Source of the DNA: Bacteroidia bacterium
Lineage (GTDB): Bacteria; Bacteroidota; Bacteroidia; B-17B0; Aurantibacillaceae
Length of the DNA: 64,000 bases
Assembly: GCA_021740825.1 (NCBI GenBank)
Contig: JAIOZA010000010.1
Coordinates: 20,933-84,932 of the forward strand
Reading direction: 5' to 3'
Part shown: in pieces, positions 37,567 through 46,830 of the stretch
How positions within the stretch are numbered: the stretch's first letter is position 1
Layout: each line of letters begins with the position of its first letter
Notes under the pieces: model-generated
The model's input: only the letters and a program-made list of their open reading frames with translations
Told to the model about the DNA's origin: nothing
Database searches by the model: none
Position numbers and translations under genes: made by a program

Positions 37567-38289
37567 TTACTTTTCTGCTAAATAAATGGCAGCCAAGCCA
37601 AATCCAACAGACCTAAAAGATGATTTTGTATAACCTACTTTATCTAAAATGGAAGTAAAACGTTCATTATCAGGAAAAGCTTTAATTGATTCTGGCAAGT
37701 AAGTGTATGCTCTAGAATCTTTTGAAAACAATTTACCTAAAGTAGGCGTGATATATTTAAAATGAAATTTATAAAATTGCTTTACAGGAAATTGACGAGG
37801 CGATGAAAATTCAAGCACGCACAGTTGACCTCCAGGTTTTAAAATACGCAACATATTAGTTAATCCTTTTTCTAAATTCTCAAAATTCCTAACACCAAAT
37901 CCAACCGTAATAGCATCCATTGAATTTTCTGGTAAATCGCATGTTTCAGCATCACCATATTGAAGAGTAATTATTTTTTCAAGTTGTAATTTTTGTAATT
38001 TCTCTCTGCCAAACTTCATCATTCCTTCGCTAATATCAACACCAACTATTTTATCAGGATTTAGTTTCATTGCTGCAATAGCAAAATCTCCTGTACCAGT
38101 GGCAACATCCAAAATAGTTTTTGGCTGTTTATCAGAAATTAATTTGATGCATTTTTTTCTCCAACCTTTATGAATGCCAAGCGACAACAAAGAATTTAAA
38201 AAATCATAACGAAAAGCAATGTTATCAAACATTTGAGCAACTTGCTCTTTTTTTGATTCGGTGTTATTGTATGGTGTAACAGGGTTCAT
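37567..38289 (-). CDS. ubiE: Demethylmenaquinone methyltransferase (UbiE/MenG)
   Basis: From the ATG at 38289 (MNPVTPYNN) the protein has 240 residues. It has the UbiE signature FDNIAFRYDFLNSLLSLGIHKGWR, the SAM-binding loop ILDVATGTGDFAI, VGVDISEGMM, and the second signature AITVGFGVRNFENLEKGL with LEFSSPR. It methylates demethylmenaquinone to menaquinone, the usual quinone in this phylum. The frame is open seven codons further upstream, but MNPVTPYN is the normal start. A degenerate repeat separates it from rfaE1. Confidence 0.94.
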   Translation of the reverse strand: MNPVTPYNNTESKKEQVAQMFDNIAFRYDFLNSLLSLGIHKGWRKKCIKLISDKQPKTILDVATGTGDFAIAAMKLNPDKIVGVDISEGMMKFGREKLQKLQLEKIITLQYGDAETCDLPENSMDAITVGFGVRNFENLEKGLTNMLRILKPGGQLCVLEFSSPRQFPVKQFYKFHFKYITPTLGKLFSKDSRAYTYLPESIKAFPDNERFTSILDKVGYTKSSFRSVGFGLAAIYLAEK

Positions 38290-38297
38290 TTTATTTC

Positions 38298-38374
38298 CCG
38301 CGGATCTCACGGATATTCGCAGATTTATAAAAAATTCATTAAAATTATCAGCGCCGATTTGCGAAATCTGCGGG
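38298..38374. repeat. Degenerate intergenic inverted repeat (CCCGCGGAT...ATCTGCGGG)
   Basis: CCCGCGGAT at 38298-38306 is the near inverse of ATCTGCGGG at 38366-38374. CGCAGATTT-like words recur inside, and the local GC content is higher than in the flanks. It fills the ubiE-rfaE1 spacer. Confidence 0.45.
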
Positions 38375-38381
38375 ACAAAAA

Positions 38382-39398
38382 TTATTTAACGAAGTCTAAC
38401 TTCAAAGCTTCCTCTAATAACTGTTCTTTACTAACAGGTACAACGCCAATTTGTTCACATACTAAACCTCCAGCTAAATTTGCGATTGCTGCTAATACAA
38501 TCGAGTTAACATGCAAAGCAACTAATAATGAGGCTACACTTATTACGGTATCTCCCGCTCCGCTGACGTCGGCAATGCTTCGGATATGTGCAGGAGTATG
38601 ATGTTTTTCGGATCGAGAATTAATAATCACACCTTTTTCGGCTAAGGTTACTAATGCTGTATCAAATTTTTGTTTTACTCTAAAGCTACTAATAGCACGT
38701 TGTAATTCATTAATGTTATCTGAATTGATATCTAATTTTAATCCTTCACGTAATTCCTTTAAGTTTGGTTTAAATAAGGTAACTCCTTTATAAGCATTAA
38801 AATTTTTCTTTTTCGGATCAACACAAGTTGGTATCCCTTTGCTCTTTGCTAATTCAACTACTTTAGTAATCAGCTTAGGAGTAATTAATCCTTTGTTATA
38901 ATCTTCAAACAAAATAACATCAATTTTATCATGTTGAATAATATAGGAAATCAATGTAATTAATTGCTGAGTTTCAGCAGGTGTAATATCTTCTTCTATT
39001 TCCTCGTCAATACGAAGCAATTGATGGTTATTACCAATAACACGCGTTTTTTCAGTTGTAATTCTGTCACGTGATTTTAAAATTCCTTTTTGACTTAATT
39101 TTTGAGTTTTTAATAAATCTAAAAAATTTTGTCCTTCATAATCAATACCAATTACCGAACACAAAATAGGATTTGCTCCTAACGCTTGAATATTGAGAGC
39201 TACATTTGCAGCGCCACCTAAACGTTTTTCTTTTTTATTAACTGCAATAATTGGAACGGGTGCTTCGGGCGAAATACGATTAACTTTTCCCCACATGTAA
39301 CTATCAATCATTACATCACCGATAATCAATACGTTTAAATTACTAAACGATTTAAATATCTCACGGATGTGCTCTTTTTTTATAGATAATTTTTTCAT
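38382..39398 (-). CDS. rfaE1: D-glycero-beta-D-manno-heptose-7-phosphate kinase (HldE N-domain type)
   Basis: The 338-residue PfkB-family kinase has the HldE kinase features VLIIGDVMIDSYMWGKVNRI, SPEAPVPIIAV, KRLGGAANVALNIQALGA and the catalytic DVSGAGDTVIS near residue 275. It phosphorylates heptose-7-phosphate for ADP-heptose and LPS core synthesis. The adenylyltransferase half of bifunctional HldE is absent, so a separate RfaE2 protein must lie elsewhere. Its small spacers to ubiE and the aminotransferase, all on the same strand, suggest a loose operon. Confidence 0.9.
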   Translation of the reverse strand: MKKLSIKKEHIREIFKSFSNLNVLIIGDVMIDSYMWGKVNRISPEAPVPIIAVNKKEKRLGGAANVALNIQALGANPILCSVIGIDYEGQNFLDLLKTQKLSQKGILKSRDRITTEKTRVIGNNHQLLRIDEEIEEDITPAETQQLITLISYIIQHDKIDVILFEDYNKGLITPKLITKVVELAKSKGIPTCVDPKKKNFNAYKGVTLFKPNLKELREGLKLDINSDNINELQRAISSFRVKQKFDTALVTLAEKGVIINSRSEKHHTPAHIRSIADVSGAGDTVISVASLLVALHVNSIVLAAIANLAGGLVCEQIGVVPVSKEQLLEEALKLDFVK

Positions 39399-39418
39399 TT
39401 AATTGTTTCAAATTTTTA

Positions 39419-39458
39419 ACCGCAGAGAATGCAAAGTTTTTTCGCAAAGTGCGCAGAT
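39419..39458. repeat. Degenerate intergenic repeat with CGCAAAG/GCGCAGA words
   Basis: The spacer between rfaE1 and the aminotransferase contains ACCGCAGAGAATGCAAAG and TTCGCAAAGTGCGCAGATG, GC-richer than the flanks. It looks like an eroded copy of a dispersed intergenic repeat; no second copy lies in this window. Confidence 0.35.
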
Positions 39459-39477
39459 GTCATAAATCTTAAATGTA

Positions 39478-40671
39478 TTATTTTAATTTTTCTATTGCCT
39501 CCTTCATTCTTTTTAATGCTTCAATTAATTTATCTTCGGATGTTGCATAAGAAAAGCGAATGTATTTATCATCGCCAAATGCTGCACCAGGAACCAATGC
39601 AACGTATGCTACATCTAATAAAAACATCGATAAATCAGTTGCATTATTTATCGTAAATCCATTGTATGATTTTCCAAATAAAGCAGAAACTTCAGGATAG
39701 ACGTAAAACGCACCATCCGGAACGTTAGTTTTAAACCCAGGAATTTCCTTCATTAATTCCAAAACTAAATCTCGACGCTTTTTAAATTCATCACGCATGT
39801 AATGTGTACTTTCTGTTGGTAAGTCCATTGCCGCATGCATTGCTTTTTGAGTAATGCTGCAAGTACCAGATGTAAATTGCCCTTGCATTTTATCACAAGC
39901 TTGAGCAATCCATTTTGGCGCAGCCATAATTCCACCTCTCCAACCCGTCATTGCAAATCCTTTCGAAACACCATTAATGGTAATTACTCGGTCCTTAATA
40001 TCAGGAAATTGCGCCATACTTTCATGACCACCAACAAAATTTATGTGTTCATAAATTTCATCACTCATAATATATAATTCATCATGTTGTATAACAACAT
40101 CTGCAATAGCTCTTAATTCTTTTTTACTATACACCGATCCTGTGGGGTTGCAAGGTGTACTAAACATCATCATTCGTGTTTTTGGTGTAATGTGTGCTTT
40201 TAATTCTTCAGCAGTAATTTTAAAATCATTTTCAATGGTTGTATCAATTATGATTGGAACACCGCCGGCTAATTTTAAAATCTCTAAATAACTTACCCAA
40301 AATGGCGCAGGAATAATAACTTCATCTCCCGGATTAATTAAACATAATACAGCATTTGCAATGCTTTGTTTAGCGCCTGTTGATACAACAATATCATCAG
40401 CTGTATAATCTAAATTATTATCTCTTTTAAATTTTTTAGCAATAGCCTCACGTAACTCAACATAACCACTCACATGAGTATAATAGGTAAAATCATTGTT
40501 TATTGCATCAATGGCAGCTTGCTTTATAACAGCTGGTGTTTTAAAATCAGGCTCGCCTAAACTTAAACTAATAATATCTACGCCTTGTGCTTTTAACTCG
40601 CGACTTTTTCGAGCCATGGCAATAGTTTGTGATTCTGAAATAAGATTTACTTTATCTGATAGATGTGTCAT
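39478..40671 (-). CDS. Class I/II aminotransferase (aspartate aminotransferase-like)
   Basis: The 397-residue PLP enzyme is of the aspartate aminotransferase Ib type. It has SLSLGEPDFKTP, STGAKQSIANAV, MMFSTPCNPTGSVY, MSDEIYEHI, the PLP-lysine K237 in INGVSKGFAMTGWRGG and the C-terminal RFSYATSEDKL with the substrate-binding Arg. It is predicted to transfer amino groups between aspartate and 2-oxoglutarate, though prephenate or other keto acids are used by some relatives. Confidence 0.9.
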   Translation of the reverse strand: MTHLSDKVNLISESQTIAMARKSRELKAQGVDIISLSLGEPDFKTPAVIKQAAIDAINNDFTYYTHVSGYVELREAIAKKFKRDNNLDYTADDIVVSTGAKQSIANAVLCLINPGDEVIIPAPFWVSYLEILKLAGGVPIIIDTTIENDFKITAEELKAHITPKTRMMMFSTPCNPTGSVYSKKELRAIADVVIQHDELYIMSDEIYEHINFVGGHESMAQFPDIKDRVITINGVSKGFAMTGWRGGIMAAPKWIAQACDKMQGQFTSGTCSITQKAMHAAMDLPTESTHYMRDEFKKRRDLVLELMKEIPGFKTNVPDGAFYVYPEVSALFGKSYNGFTINNATDLSMFLLDVAYVALVPGAAFGDDKYIRFSYATSEDKLIEALKRMKEAIEKLK

Positions 40672-40826
40672 TTAATATTTTTTATAACGCGTAACAAATC
40701 TAATAAATACTACAACAATTCAAACTTATTTTCAATTTATTTATTGCGCAAAATGTTATCAATTAGTTTTGTGATTTTCCTACATAATGCCTAATTTTCA
40801 GATTATCTACTTAACATACAAACAAG

Positions 40827-41234
40827 ATGAATTATTGGCTAATAAAATCAGAACCATTTAAATATAGCTGGGAGCAATTTAAAAAAGATAAGATAACCTT
40901 TTGGGATGGTGTGCGAAATTATATGGCTCGCAACAATTTAAGGGCAATGAAAAAAGGAGATTTAGCTCTGTTTTACCATAGCAACGAAGGATTGTGTGTA
41001 GTGGGTATTGCTAAAGTAGTTAAAGAACATTATCAAGATCCAACGACTACAGAAACTGCTTGGGTAGCTGTTGATTTTGCGCCATTTAAATCATTAAAAA
41101 CACCAGTAACATTAGCTCAAATTAAAGAAGATGAATACTTAAAAGAAATGCAATTAATAAAACTACAACGCTTGTCTGTGGCTAGTGTTAAACCAGAGGA
41201 ATTTGATAGAATTTGTATGCTAGGTGGATTATAG
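40827..41234 (+). CDS. EVE-domain protein
   Basis: The 135-residue protein is a single EVE domain: MNYWLIKSEPFKYSWEQF, FWDGVRNYMARNNLRAMKKGD, LALFYHSNEGLCVVGIAKVV. EVE/PUA-like domains bind modified bases in DNA or RNA; in bacteria, stand-alone EVE proteins are associated by genome context with tRNA modification or restriction, without a firm function. It is about 9 residues shorter at the C-terminus than many homologues I remember. It is monocistronic, with 155 bp of featureless sequence upstream. Confidence 0.87.
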   Translation: MNYWLIKSEPFKYSWEQFKKDKITFWDGVRNYMARNNLRAMKKGDLALFYHSNEGLCVVGIAKVVKEHYQDPTTTETAWVAVDFAPFKSLKTPVTLAQIKEDEYLKEMQLIKLQRLSVASVKPEEFDRICMLGGL

Positions 41235-41266
41235 TATTCCTAGAAAATATCTAATCAACTTAACAT

Positions 41267-41291
41267 TTTTGCGAAAATACGATTCGCAAAA
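41267..41291. other. 9-bp inverted repeat between convergent EVE and ppx genes
   Basis: TTTTGCGAA at 41267-41275 is perfectly inverted as TTCGCAAAA at 41283-41291 with a 7-base loop. No U-tract follows on either strand, so it may be a weak terminator or a small repeat. Confidence 0.45.
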
Positions 41292-41339
41292 GAGCTATAT
41301 AGAATCACAATAAAAAAAGTTGAATTTAAAATGATAAAG

Positions 41340-42218
41340 CTATTTTTTTTTAGCTCTTTCATATAAATCATGCACAATACCATCTGATAATCCTATTTGA
41401 GGGACAAAAATATCTTCAATTTCAGCTGCTTTCATAATAGTGATAAATATTTTTGAAGCATGAACAATTACATCGGCTCTGTCTGGTTTTAAGCCCAAAA
41501 CATCAATACGCTCTTCGTATGTATAGGAATTAAGCATATCGTGAATGCCTTTTAATTTACTATAGCTAATATTTTTATTTTCCTTTTTGGTCATCTTAAA
41601 TATCTTATTGATATTTCCTCCAGAACCAATAGCGCGTACTGGACTATAACCAAAAGTTGATTTTTTTATCCATTCTTTCATTAATTCCCATTCTTCTTTG
41701 TCAACCTTGTTTAAAAGCATTCTTACAGTCCCAATATTAAAAGATTTTGACGCAATAACTTTATGATTACTATATAATGTTAATTCAGTACTTCCTCCAC
41801 CAACATCGATATATAAATAGGAATGTTTTGGATTTAACAATTCTTCAATATGATTAGAAAATACTAATTGAGCTTCTAATTTTCCGTCAATAATTTCAAC
41901 TTCTAAATCAGCCTCATTTTTAATTCGTTGTATTATTTCTGAACTATTACTTGCATCGCGCATGGCGCTTGTTGCTACGGCTCTGTAACCATCTACTTCA
42001 TATACCTTTATTAATTCGCTAAAGCCACGCATAGCTGTAATTAATTTTTCAGCTTTTTTATCAGAAATTTTCCCATTTAAAAACACATCTTCACCCAAAC
42101 GAATCGGTAAACGGATTAACTCTTCCTTGCTAAAGTGAGGTTTCCCATTTACGTCGTAAGCCCTGCAAAATAACAAGCGCATTGCATTACTTCCAATATC
42201 AACAGCTGCAAAAATCAT
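41340..42218 (-). CDS. ppx: Exopolyphosphatase / guanosine pentaphosphatase (Ppx/GppA)
   Basis: The 292-residue protein has the actin-like ASKHA ATPase motifs of Ppx/GppA: AAVDIGSNAMRLL at the N-terminus, SYLYIDVGGGSTELTLY near 130 and VRAIGSGGNINKIFKM near 205. It lacks the extra C-terminal domains of E. coli Ppx, like other short members. It hydrolyses polyphosphate or pppGpp. It overlaps ppk1 by 4 bp (ATGA), coupling polyphosphate synthesis and breakdown in one transcript. Confidence 0.9.
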   Translation of the reverse strand: MIFAAVDIGSNAMRLLFCRAYDVNGKPHFSKEELIRLPIRLGEDVFLNGKISDKKAEKLITAMRGFSELIKVYEVDGYRAVATSAMRDASNSSEIIQRIKNEADLEVEIIDGKLEAQLVFSNHIEELLNPKHSYLYIDVGGGSTELTLYSNHKVIASKSFNIGTVRMLLNKVDKEEWELMKEWIKKSTFGYSPVRAIGSGGNINKIFKMTKKENKNISYSKLKGIHDMLNSYTYEERIDVLGLKPDRADVIVHASKIFITIMKAAEIEDIFVPQIGLSDGIVHDLYERAKKK

Positions 42219-44326
42219 ATCTTAATTTTGGTTTTAGAGGCGTTTATGGTTTTAAGATAGTGTTCAGTATCTTTTTTTAGATAATTATAAATTTCATCTT
42301 GCACACGTACTTTCCGTTCGCCTACTTTTGGTTTTTTATATAAGTTTTGTTGAAACCTATCTAATATCCGCACTTTTGTGTTTCCAGAAAGTTGAATTTG
42401 TATAATATCTTTAATTTGTTTTTTTACTTCAGCATTTAAAATTGGAACCGCTACTTCGCTTCTGCTATCCAAGTTTCTGCTCATCCAATCTGCTGAGGTG
42501 ATATATATTTTTTCATCTCCATTATTTCCGAAAATAAAAACACGCGCATGTTCAAGGTATTTATCTACAATACTATATGCTTTAATATTATCGCTAAAGC
42601 CCTCAACTTCTGTAACTAAAGAACAAATACCTCTTACTATTAAAGTTATTATTACCCCGGCTTGTGATGCTTCATATAATTTATCAATCATATCTTTGTC
42701 AACTAAGCTATTCATCTTTAAAATCATATAAGCTTTTTTACCAGCTTTTGCATTTGCAATTTCTTTATCAATTAAATTAACAAATGTTTGACGCATAAAA
42801 AATGGAGCAACAGCCAAATTTTTATAAATGCCGGTTTTAAAATTATTTGTATAAAAATCAAAAACACTCGCAATTTCATCTGCAATATTTTTATCGGACG
42901 TAAGTAAACTAAAATCGGTATAAATACGAGCTGTTTTTTCATTAAAGTTTCCTGTGCCAATGTGCGCATATTTTACTTCCCTACCATTTACTCTTGTTGT
43001 AATTAAAAATAATTTACTATGCACTTTTAATCCTGGTACGCCATAAATAACAGTTGCACCTTCTTCTTGCAATTTATTAGCCCAATATATATTATTTTCT
43101 TCGTCAAAACGAGCTTGCAATTCAACCAACACTGTTACTTTTTTACCGTTTTTTATGGCATTTACTAAAGCATTAGCAATTTTTGATGAATCGGCTACTC
43201 GGTACAATGTAATTTTAATTGATTCAACAGTTGGATCAATAGAGGCTTCCCTTAATAGTGTAATAATGTGATCGTAGGTATGATAAGGATAGTGCAATAA
43301 AACATCTTTTTGTTTTATGACATTTAAAATGCTAGTATTAATATTGTTTAAATATTTATGATTTAGCGGCGTTGGTTGTTCATATACTAATTTTTTTTCG
43401 CCAATATTTGGAAAGCGAATAAAATCTTTAAAGTTATGATAGCGTCCTCCTGGTATGGCATTATCTTTTTTATCCATACCTAGTTTTTTCATTATAAATG
43501 CTAGCATTTCTTTACTCATTGTGCTATCATATACAAATCGAACTGGTTGACCTTTTTTTCTATCTTTTACACCCTTAGATATTTTTTCGAGCATGCTTTT
43601 ACTCACATCCTGATCAATATCTAATTCAGCATCTCTTGTTAATTTTATATTTATAGTTTCCTTATTAATATAACCAAATACCGAAAACATTTCATGAAGA
43701 TTGAATCGAATAACATCATCTAATAAGATGATGTATTTTTTGTTTTTTTCTTGAGGTAAAATTACAAATCGACTAGTTGTTTTTGATGGGATTTCAATGA
43801 GCGCGTATTTGTTTTTTTGTTTTTGTAAAGTTGATATTAAACGGACAAATAAATAGCCCGATTTATCTTTCATGTAAGGAAAAGGTTTATTTTCGTCCAC
43901 CATAATAGGAAACAAATTTGTTTCTACTTCATTATGAAAATAATCCTTTACAAACTGCTGTTGATTTTTATTAAGTTGTTTTTCATTAATTATAAAAACA
44001 TTTTGTTTACCCAATTCTATAAGTAGTTCTTGATAAATTTCCTCAAAATGTTGCTGCTGTTCAATTACCTTTCTTTGCAGTTTATGCAGTAATTCTTTTG
44101 GATCATCTCCGTAGATGGCAATTGCCTTTTTACCTAATTTTGTTAAACGATTAATAGTTGCAACTCTCACGCGGTAAAATTCATCACGATTATTACTAAA
44201 AATTCCTAAAAATTTAAGTCGCTCGATAAGCGGAGTAGATGGATCAGCGGCTTCTTGAAGTACTCGCTCATTAAACGAAAGCCAACTTATTTCTCTATTG
44301 ATATGCGGAATTTTATTTTTTAGCAT
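42215..44326 (-). CDS. ppk1: Polyphosphate kinase 1
   Basis: The 703-residue protein shows all PPK1 regions: N-terminal INREISWLSFNERVLQEA, middle NNRDEFYRVRVATI, and phospholipase-D-like catalytic domains with the phospho-accepting His436 (GLKVHSKLFL) and His455 (YAHIGTGNFNEKTARIYTDF). A second HKD-like region carries YITSADWMSRNLDSRSEVAVP. It makes long-chain polyphosphate from ATP. The length is normal. Confidence 0.96.
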   Translation of the reverse strand: MLKNKIPHINREISWLSFNERVLQEAADPSTPLIERLKFLGIFSNNRDEFYRVRVATINRLTKLGKKAIAIYGDDPKELLHKLQRKVIEQQQHFEEIYQELLIELGKQNVFIINEKQLNKNQQQFVKDYFHNEVETNLFPIMVDENKPFPYMKDKSGYLFVRLISTLQKQKNKYALIEIPSKTTSRFVILPQEKNKKYIILLDDVIRFNLHEMFSVFGYINKETINIKLTRDAELDIDQDVSKSMLEKISKGVKDRKKGQPVRFVYDSTMSKEMLAFIMKKLGMDKKDNAIPGGRYHNFKDFIRFPNIGEKKLVYEQPTPLNHKYLNNINTSILNVIKQKDVLLHYPYHTYDHIITLLREASIDPTVESIKITLYRVADSSKIANALVNAIKNGKKVTVLVELQARFDEENNIYWANKLQEEGATVIYGVPGLKVHSKLFLITTRVNGREVKYAHIGTGNFNEKTARIYTDFSLLTSDKNIADEIASVFDFYTNNFKTGIYKNLAVAPFFMRQTFVNLIDKEIANAKAGKKAYMILKMNSLVDKDMIDKLYEASQAGVIITLIVRGICSLVTEVEGFSDNIKAYSIVDKYLEHARVFIFGNNGDEKIYITSADWMSRNLDSRSEVAVPILNAEVKKQIKDIIQIQLSGNTKVRILDRFQQNLYKKPKVGERKVRVQDEIYNYLKKDTEHYLKTINASKTKIKI

Positions 44327-44355
44327 TTTAAAATATGTTATTCTATTTTAGTTAC

Positions 44356-44363
44356 CAAATATA
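44356..44363 (-). promoter_or_regulatory. -7 promoter element (TATATTTG) for ppk1-ppx
   Basis: On the minus strand TATATTTG fits TAnnTTTG and lies 29 bp upstream of the ppk1 ATG at 44326. Confidence 0.5.
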
Positions 44364-44397
44364 ATCATAAAGCCGTAATTGTGTTTTGATTTTTAAT

Positions 44398-44405
44398 TAC
44401 ATTTG
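44398..44405 (+). promoter_or_regulatory. -7 promoter element (TACATTTG) for the carotenoid gene
   Basis: TACATTTG fits TAnnTTTG and lies 23 bp before the ATG at 44429, in the 102-bp spacer shared with ppk1. Confidence 0.5.
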
Positions 44406-44428
44406 GGTTGTTTTTGTTTTAATAATAT

Positions 44429-45742
44429 ATGTCTTTTATAAAAAAATATGGCGCGTTGTGCGTGATCTTTATTTTCCACGTTATTGGATTTATAGGTTTT
44501 ATATATAATCCAACGTTTTTTAAAATACTTAGTCCTGTTAATTTATTATTATCAACAACCTTGATTTTAGTAATGTGTGGTGAGCGCCGTTGGCAATTTT
44601 TCGGGGCAATTTTTCTAGTAGCAATTTTAGGTTATATCGTTGAGCTTATTGGTGTTAAAACAGAATTGATTTTTGGTTCATACGTGTATGGAAATTCTTT
44701 TGGTTATAAATTATTTTCAGTACCACTTTTAATAGGCGTTAATTGGGCTATTTTATTATATAGCACTTCGCAACTATCAAAGTTTAAAAATCCTATTGTA
44801 AATGCCCTATTTGGAGCATTTTTAATGGTTTTGCTCGATTTTTTTATTGAACAAAATGCTTCAAAATTTGATTTTTGGTACTGGAAGTTTAATATAATTC
44901 CTCTGCAAAACTACATTGCTTGGTTTATCGTTTCTTTTATTTTCAATTTAGTGGTGCAGAAACAATTATCTAATAAAGTTAATTTTACGTCACAAGTTTT
45001 TTACTTCATTCAGTTGGCCTTTTTTGCAGCACTTTATTTGGTTGATTTTAAAATTACTTCACATCATACGTATTTATTATTTGACATTGTTTGTATTTTA
45101 TTTCCGTTTTTAAACAGTTTTGATAAGAAAGTTGCATTTTATAAATCCTGGAAATATTTATTTCCGGCAATGGCAATTAATGGTGGCTTTTTTATTTTAT
45201 GGGACATTCTTTTTACTGCTCATGGTGTTTGGGGATTTAACGAAAAATATATTACTGGTATTTATTTATTTAATCTACCAATAGAAGAAGTTTTATTTTT
45301 TGTTAGCATACCTTATTCTTGCGTATTTATTTATGAAGTTTTAAAAATATATTTAAAACGAGATATAATAGGCTGCGTTAAACCAATGAATGTAATAGTA
45401 ATATTATTATCATTATCACTTTGTATTATTTATTATGATCGAACTTATACGATTGTAAATGGAGGCATTTGTTTATGTATGGTTCTTTTTTCCTCATTAA
45501 TTTATCGGTTCAAAGATTTAGGCAGATTTTATTTAGCTTATTTTATTTCGTTAATACCATTTTTAATTTGTAATGGTATTTTAACAGCTTTACCAATTGT
45601 TACTTATAATAATGAAGAAAATATGGGAATTCGCCTATATACAATACCAGTTGAGGACTTGTTTTATTGCTTAAGTATGTTATTAGGTACAATAATATTA
45701 ATGGATTATTTGAAGAACAAAAATAAAATTGATCAATCATGA
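44429..45742 (+). CDS. CruF-like / CrtYcd-like lycopene cyclase fusion protein
   Basis: The 437-residue polytopic membrane protein has two recognisable halves. Residues 1-200 resemble the carotenoid-biosynthesis DUF422 (CruF/bisanhydrobacterioruberin hydratase) family: IVELIGVKTELIFGSYVYG and DFFIEQNASKFDFWYW. Residues 225-435 resemble heterodimeric-type lycopene cyclase domains: WDILFTAHGVWGFNEKYITG, IFNLPIEEVLFF-type LPIEEVLFFVSIPYSC, and a second VEDLFYCLSMLLG copy near the end. Predicted work is cyclisation or hydration of lycopene ends in the membrane. The two CrtI-family desaturases 17-20 kb away are plausible pathway partners. It overlaps the next gene by 4 bp. Confidence 0.82.
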   Translation: MSFIKKYGALCVIFIFHVIGFIGFIYNPTFFKILSPVNLLLSTTLILVMCGERRWQFFGAIFLVAILGYIVELIGVKTELIFGSYVYGNSFGYKLFSVPLLIGVNWAILLYSTSQLSKFKNPIVNALFGAFLMVLLDFFIEQNASKFDFWYWKFNIIPLQNYIAWFIVSFIFNLVVQKQLSNKVNFTSQVFYFIQLAFFAALYLVDFKITSHHTYLLFDIVCILFPFLNSFDKKVAFYKSWKYLFPAMAINGGFFILWDILFTAHGVWGFNEKYITGIYLFNLPIEEVLFFVSIPYSCVFIYEVLKIYLKRDIIGCVKPMNVIVILLSLSLCIIYYDRTYTIVNGGICLCMVLFSSLIYRFKDLGRFYLAYFISLIPFLICNGILTALPIVTYNNEENMGIRLYTIPVEDLFYCLSMLLGTIILMDYLKNKNKIDQS

Positions 45743-46827
45743 TGTTAAAAAAATATGCCATACCATTAATTACATTATTAGCAATTATTACTTTTTTTTA
45801 TCTATTTACCAATGTCGTTGTTTATATAATAATTTCATTGGTTTTAGCTCTAATAGGCGCGCCAATTGTCAATAGACTGGCAAAAGTTAAAATTGGTAAA
45901 TTTAAAATTAATGAGGCAGTGCTGGCAATTCTTACTTTACTTATTTTTTTTATAGTTGTATATTTAATTGGCATTATATTCTTACCACCTCTAATTTCTC
46001 AAATCACATTTTTATCGTCCTCAAATTTTCACGATGTGATGCATAATATATTTGTTTATTATCCTAATTTAAAAAACACTTTAAAATCCTTTGGCTCCGA
46101 GCAACAAATTATGGGAAGTGCCATTGAACAAGTTAATCATTTTTTAAACTTTGAGAATTTATCTTCTTTTTTTAATAACACCATTTCATACACAGGTGCA
46201 ATTTTAGGAGGTTTTTTCTCAGTACTATTTATTACTTTCTTTTTTCTGAAAGATGGCAAAATTGTTGTAAAAGCTTTATTACTTATAACTCCTTCAAATT
46301 ATGAAAATGAAATGTTGGATATTTTTAGAACTTCCAAAAAAATGTTAAGCAAGTACTTTATTGGTTTATTTATTGATATGGTTTTAGTGAGTTTAATTGT
46401 CACATTTTTTATGTGGATTTTTGGAATTAAAAACGCGCTTGTAATTGGCTGCTTAGCTGGTTTTATGAATGTTATACCTTACATTGGGCCAATTATCACT
46501 TTATTTATTGCGGTTTTTTTAGGGATTAGTGGTTGTATTCAATTTAATCAATATGATTTGATAACTATCACTATTACTAAGATTTTTATAATACTTATTG
46601 GAACTAATTTATTAGATGCCATGGTTATTCAACCAACTATTTTTTCAAACACTGTTAAGGCACATCCTCTCGAGATATTTTTGATAATTTTAATGGCAGG
46701 CGCCCTTGGTGGAGTTTTAGGAATGGTGATCGCTATTCCATGCTACACGCTATTAAGAATTATTGCTAAAGAATTTCTGCATCATTTCAAATTCTTTAAA
46801 AAGTTAACCGAGCATATATCTGAATAA
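45739..46827 (+). CDS. AI-2E family (PerM/YdiK-like) transporter
   Basis: The 362-residue protein has about eight helices and the PerM-family features VVVYIIISLVLALIGAPIVNRLA near the N-terminus, the long amphipathic loop between helices, GFMNVIPYIGPIITLFIAV near residue 245, and HPLEIFLIILMAGALGGVLGM near 315. Members export AI-2, act as Na+/H+ antiporters or have unknown substrates, so the family name should not be read as function. It overlaps the carotenoid gene by 4 bp and precedes DUF2461 by 3 bp. Confidence 0.85.
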   Translation: MMLKKYAIPLITLLAIITFFYLFTNVVVYIIISLVLALIGAPIVNRLAKVKIGKFKINEAVLAILTLLIFFIVVYLIGIIFLPPLISQITFLSSSNFHDVMHNIFVYYPNLKNTLKSFGSEQQIMGSAIEQVNHFLNFENLSSFFNNTISYTGAILGGFFSVLFITFFFLKDGKIVVKALLLITPSNYENEMLDIFRTSKKMLSKYFIGLFIDMVLVSLIVTFFMWIFGIKNALVIGCLAGFMNVIPYIGPIITLFIAVFLGISGCIQFNQYDLITITITKIFIILIGTNLLDAMVIQPTIFSNTVKAHPLEIFLIILMAGALGGVLGMVIAIPCYTLLRIIAKEFLHHFKFFKKLTEHISE

Positions 46828-46830
46828 AAT

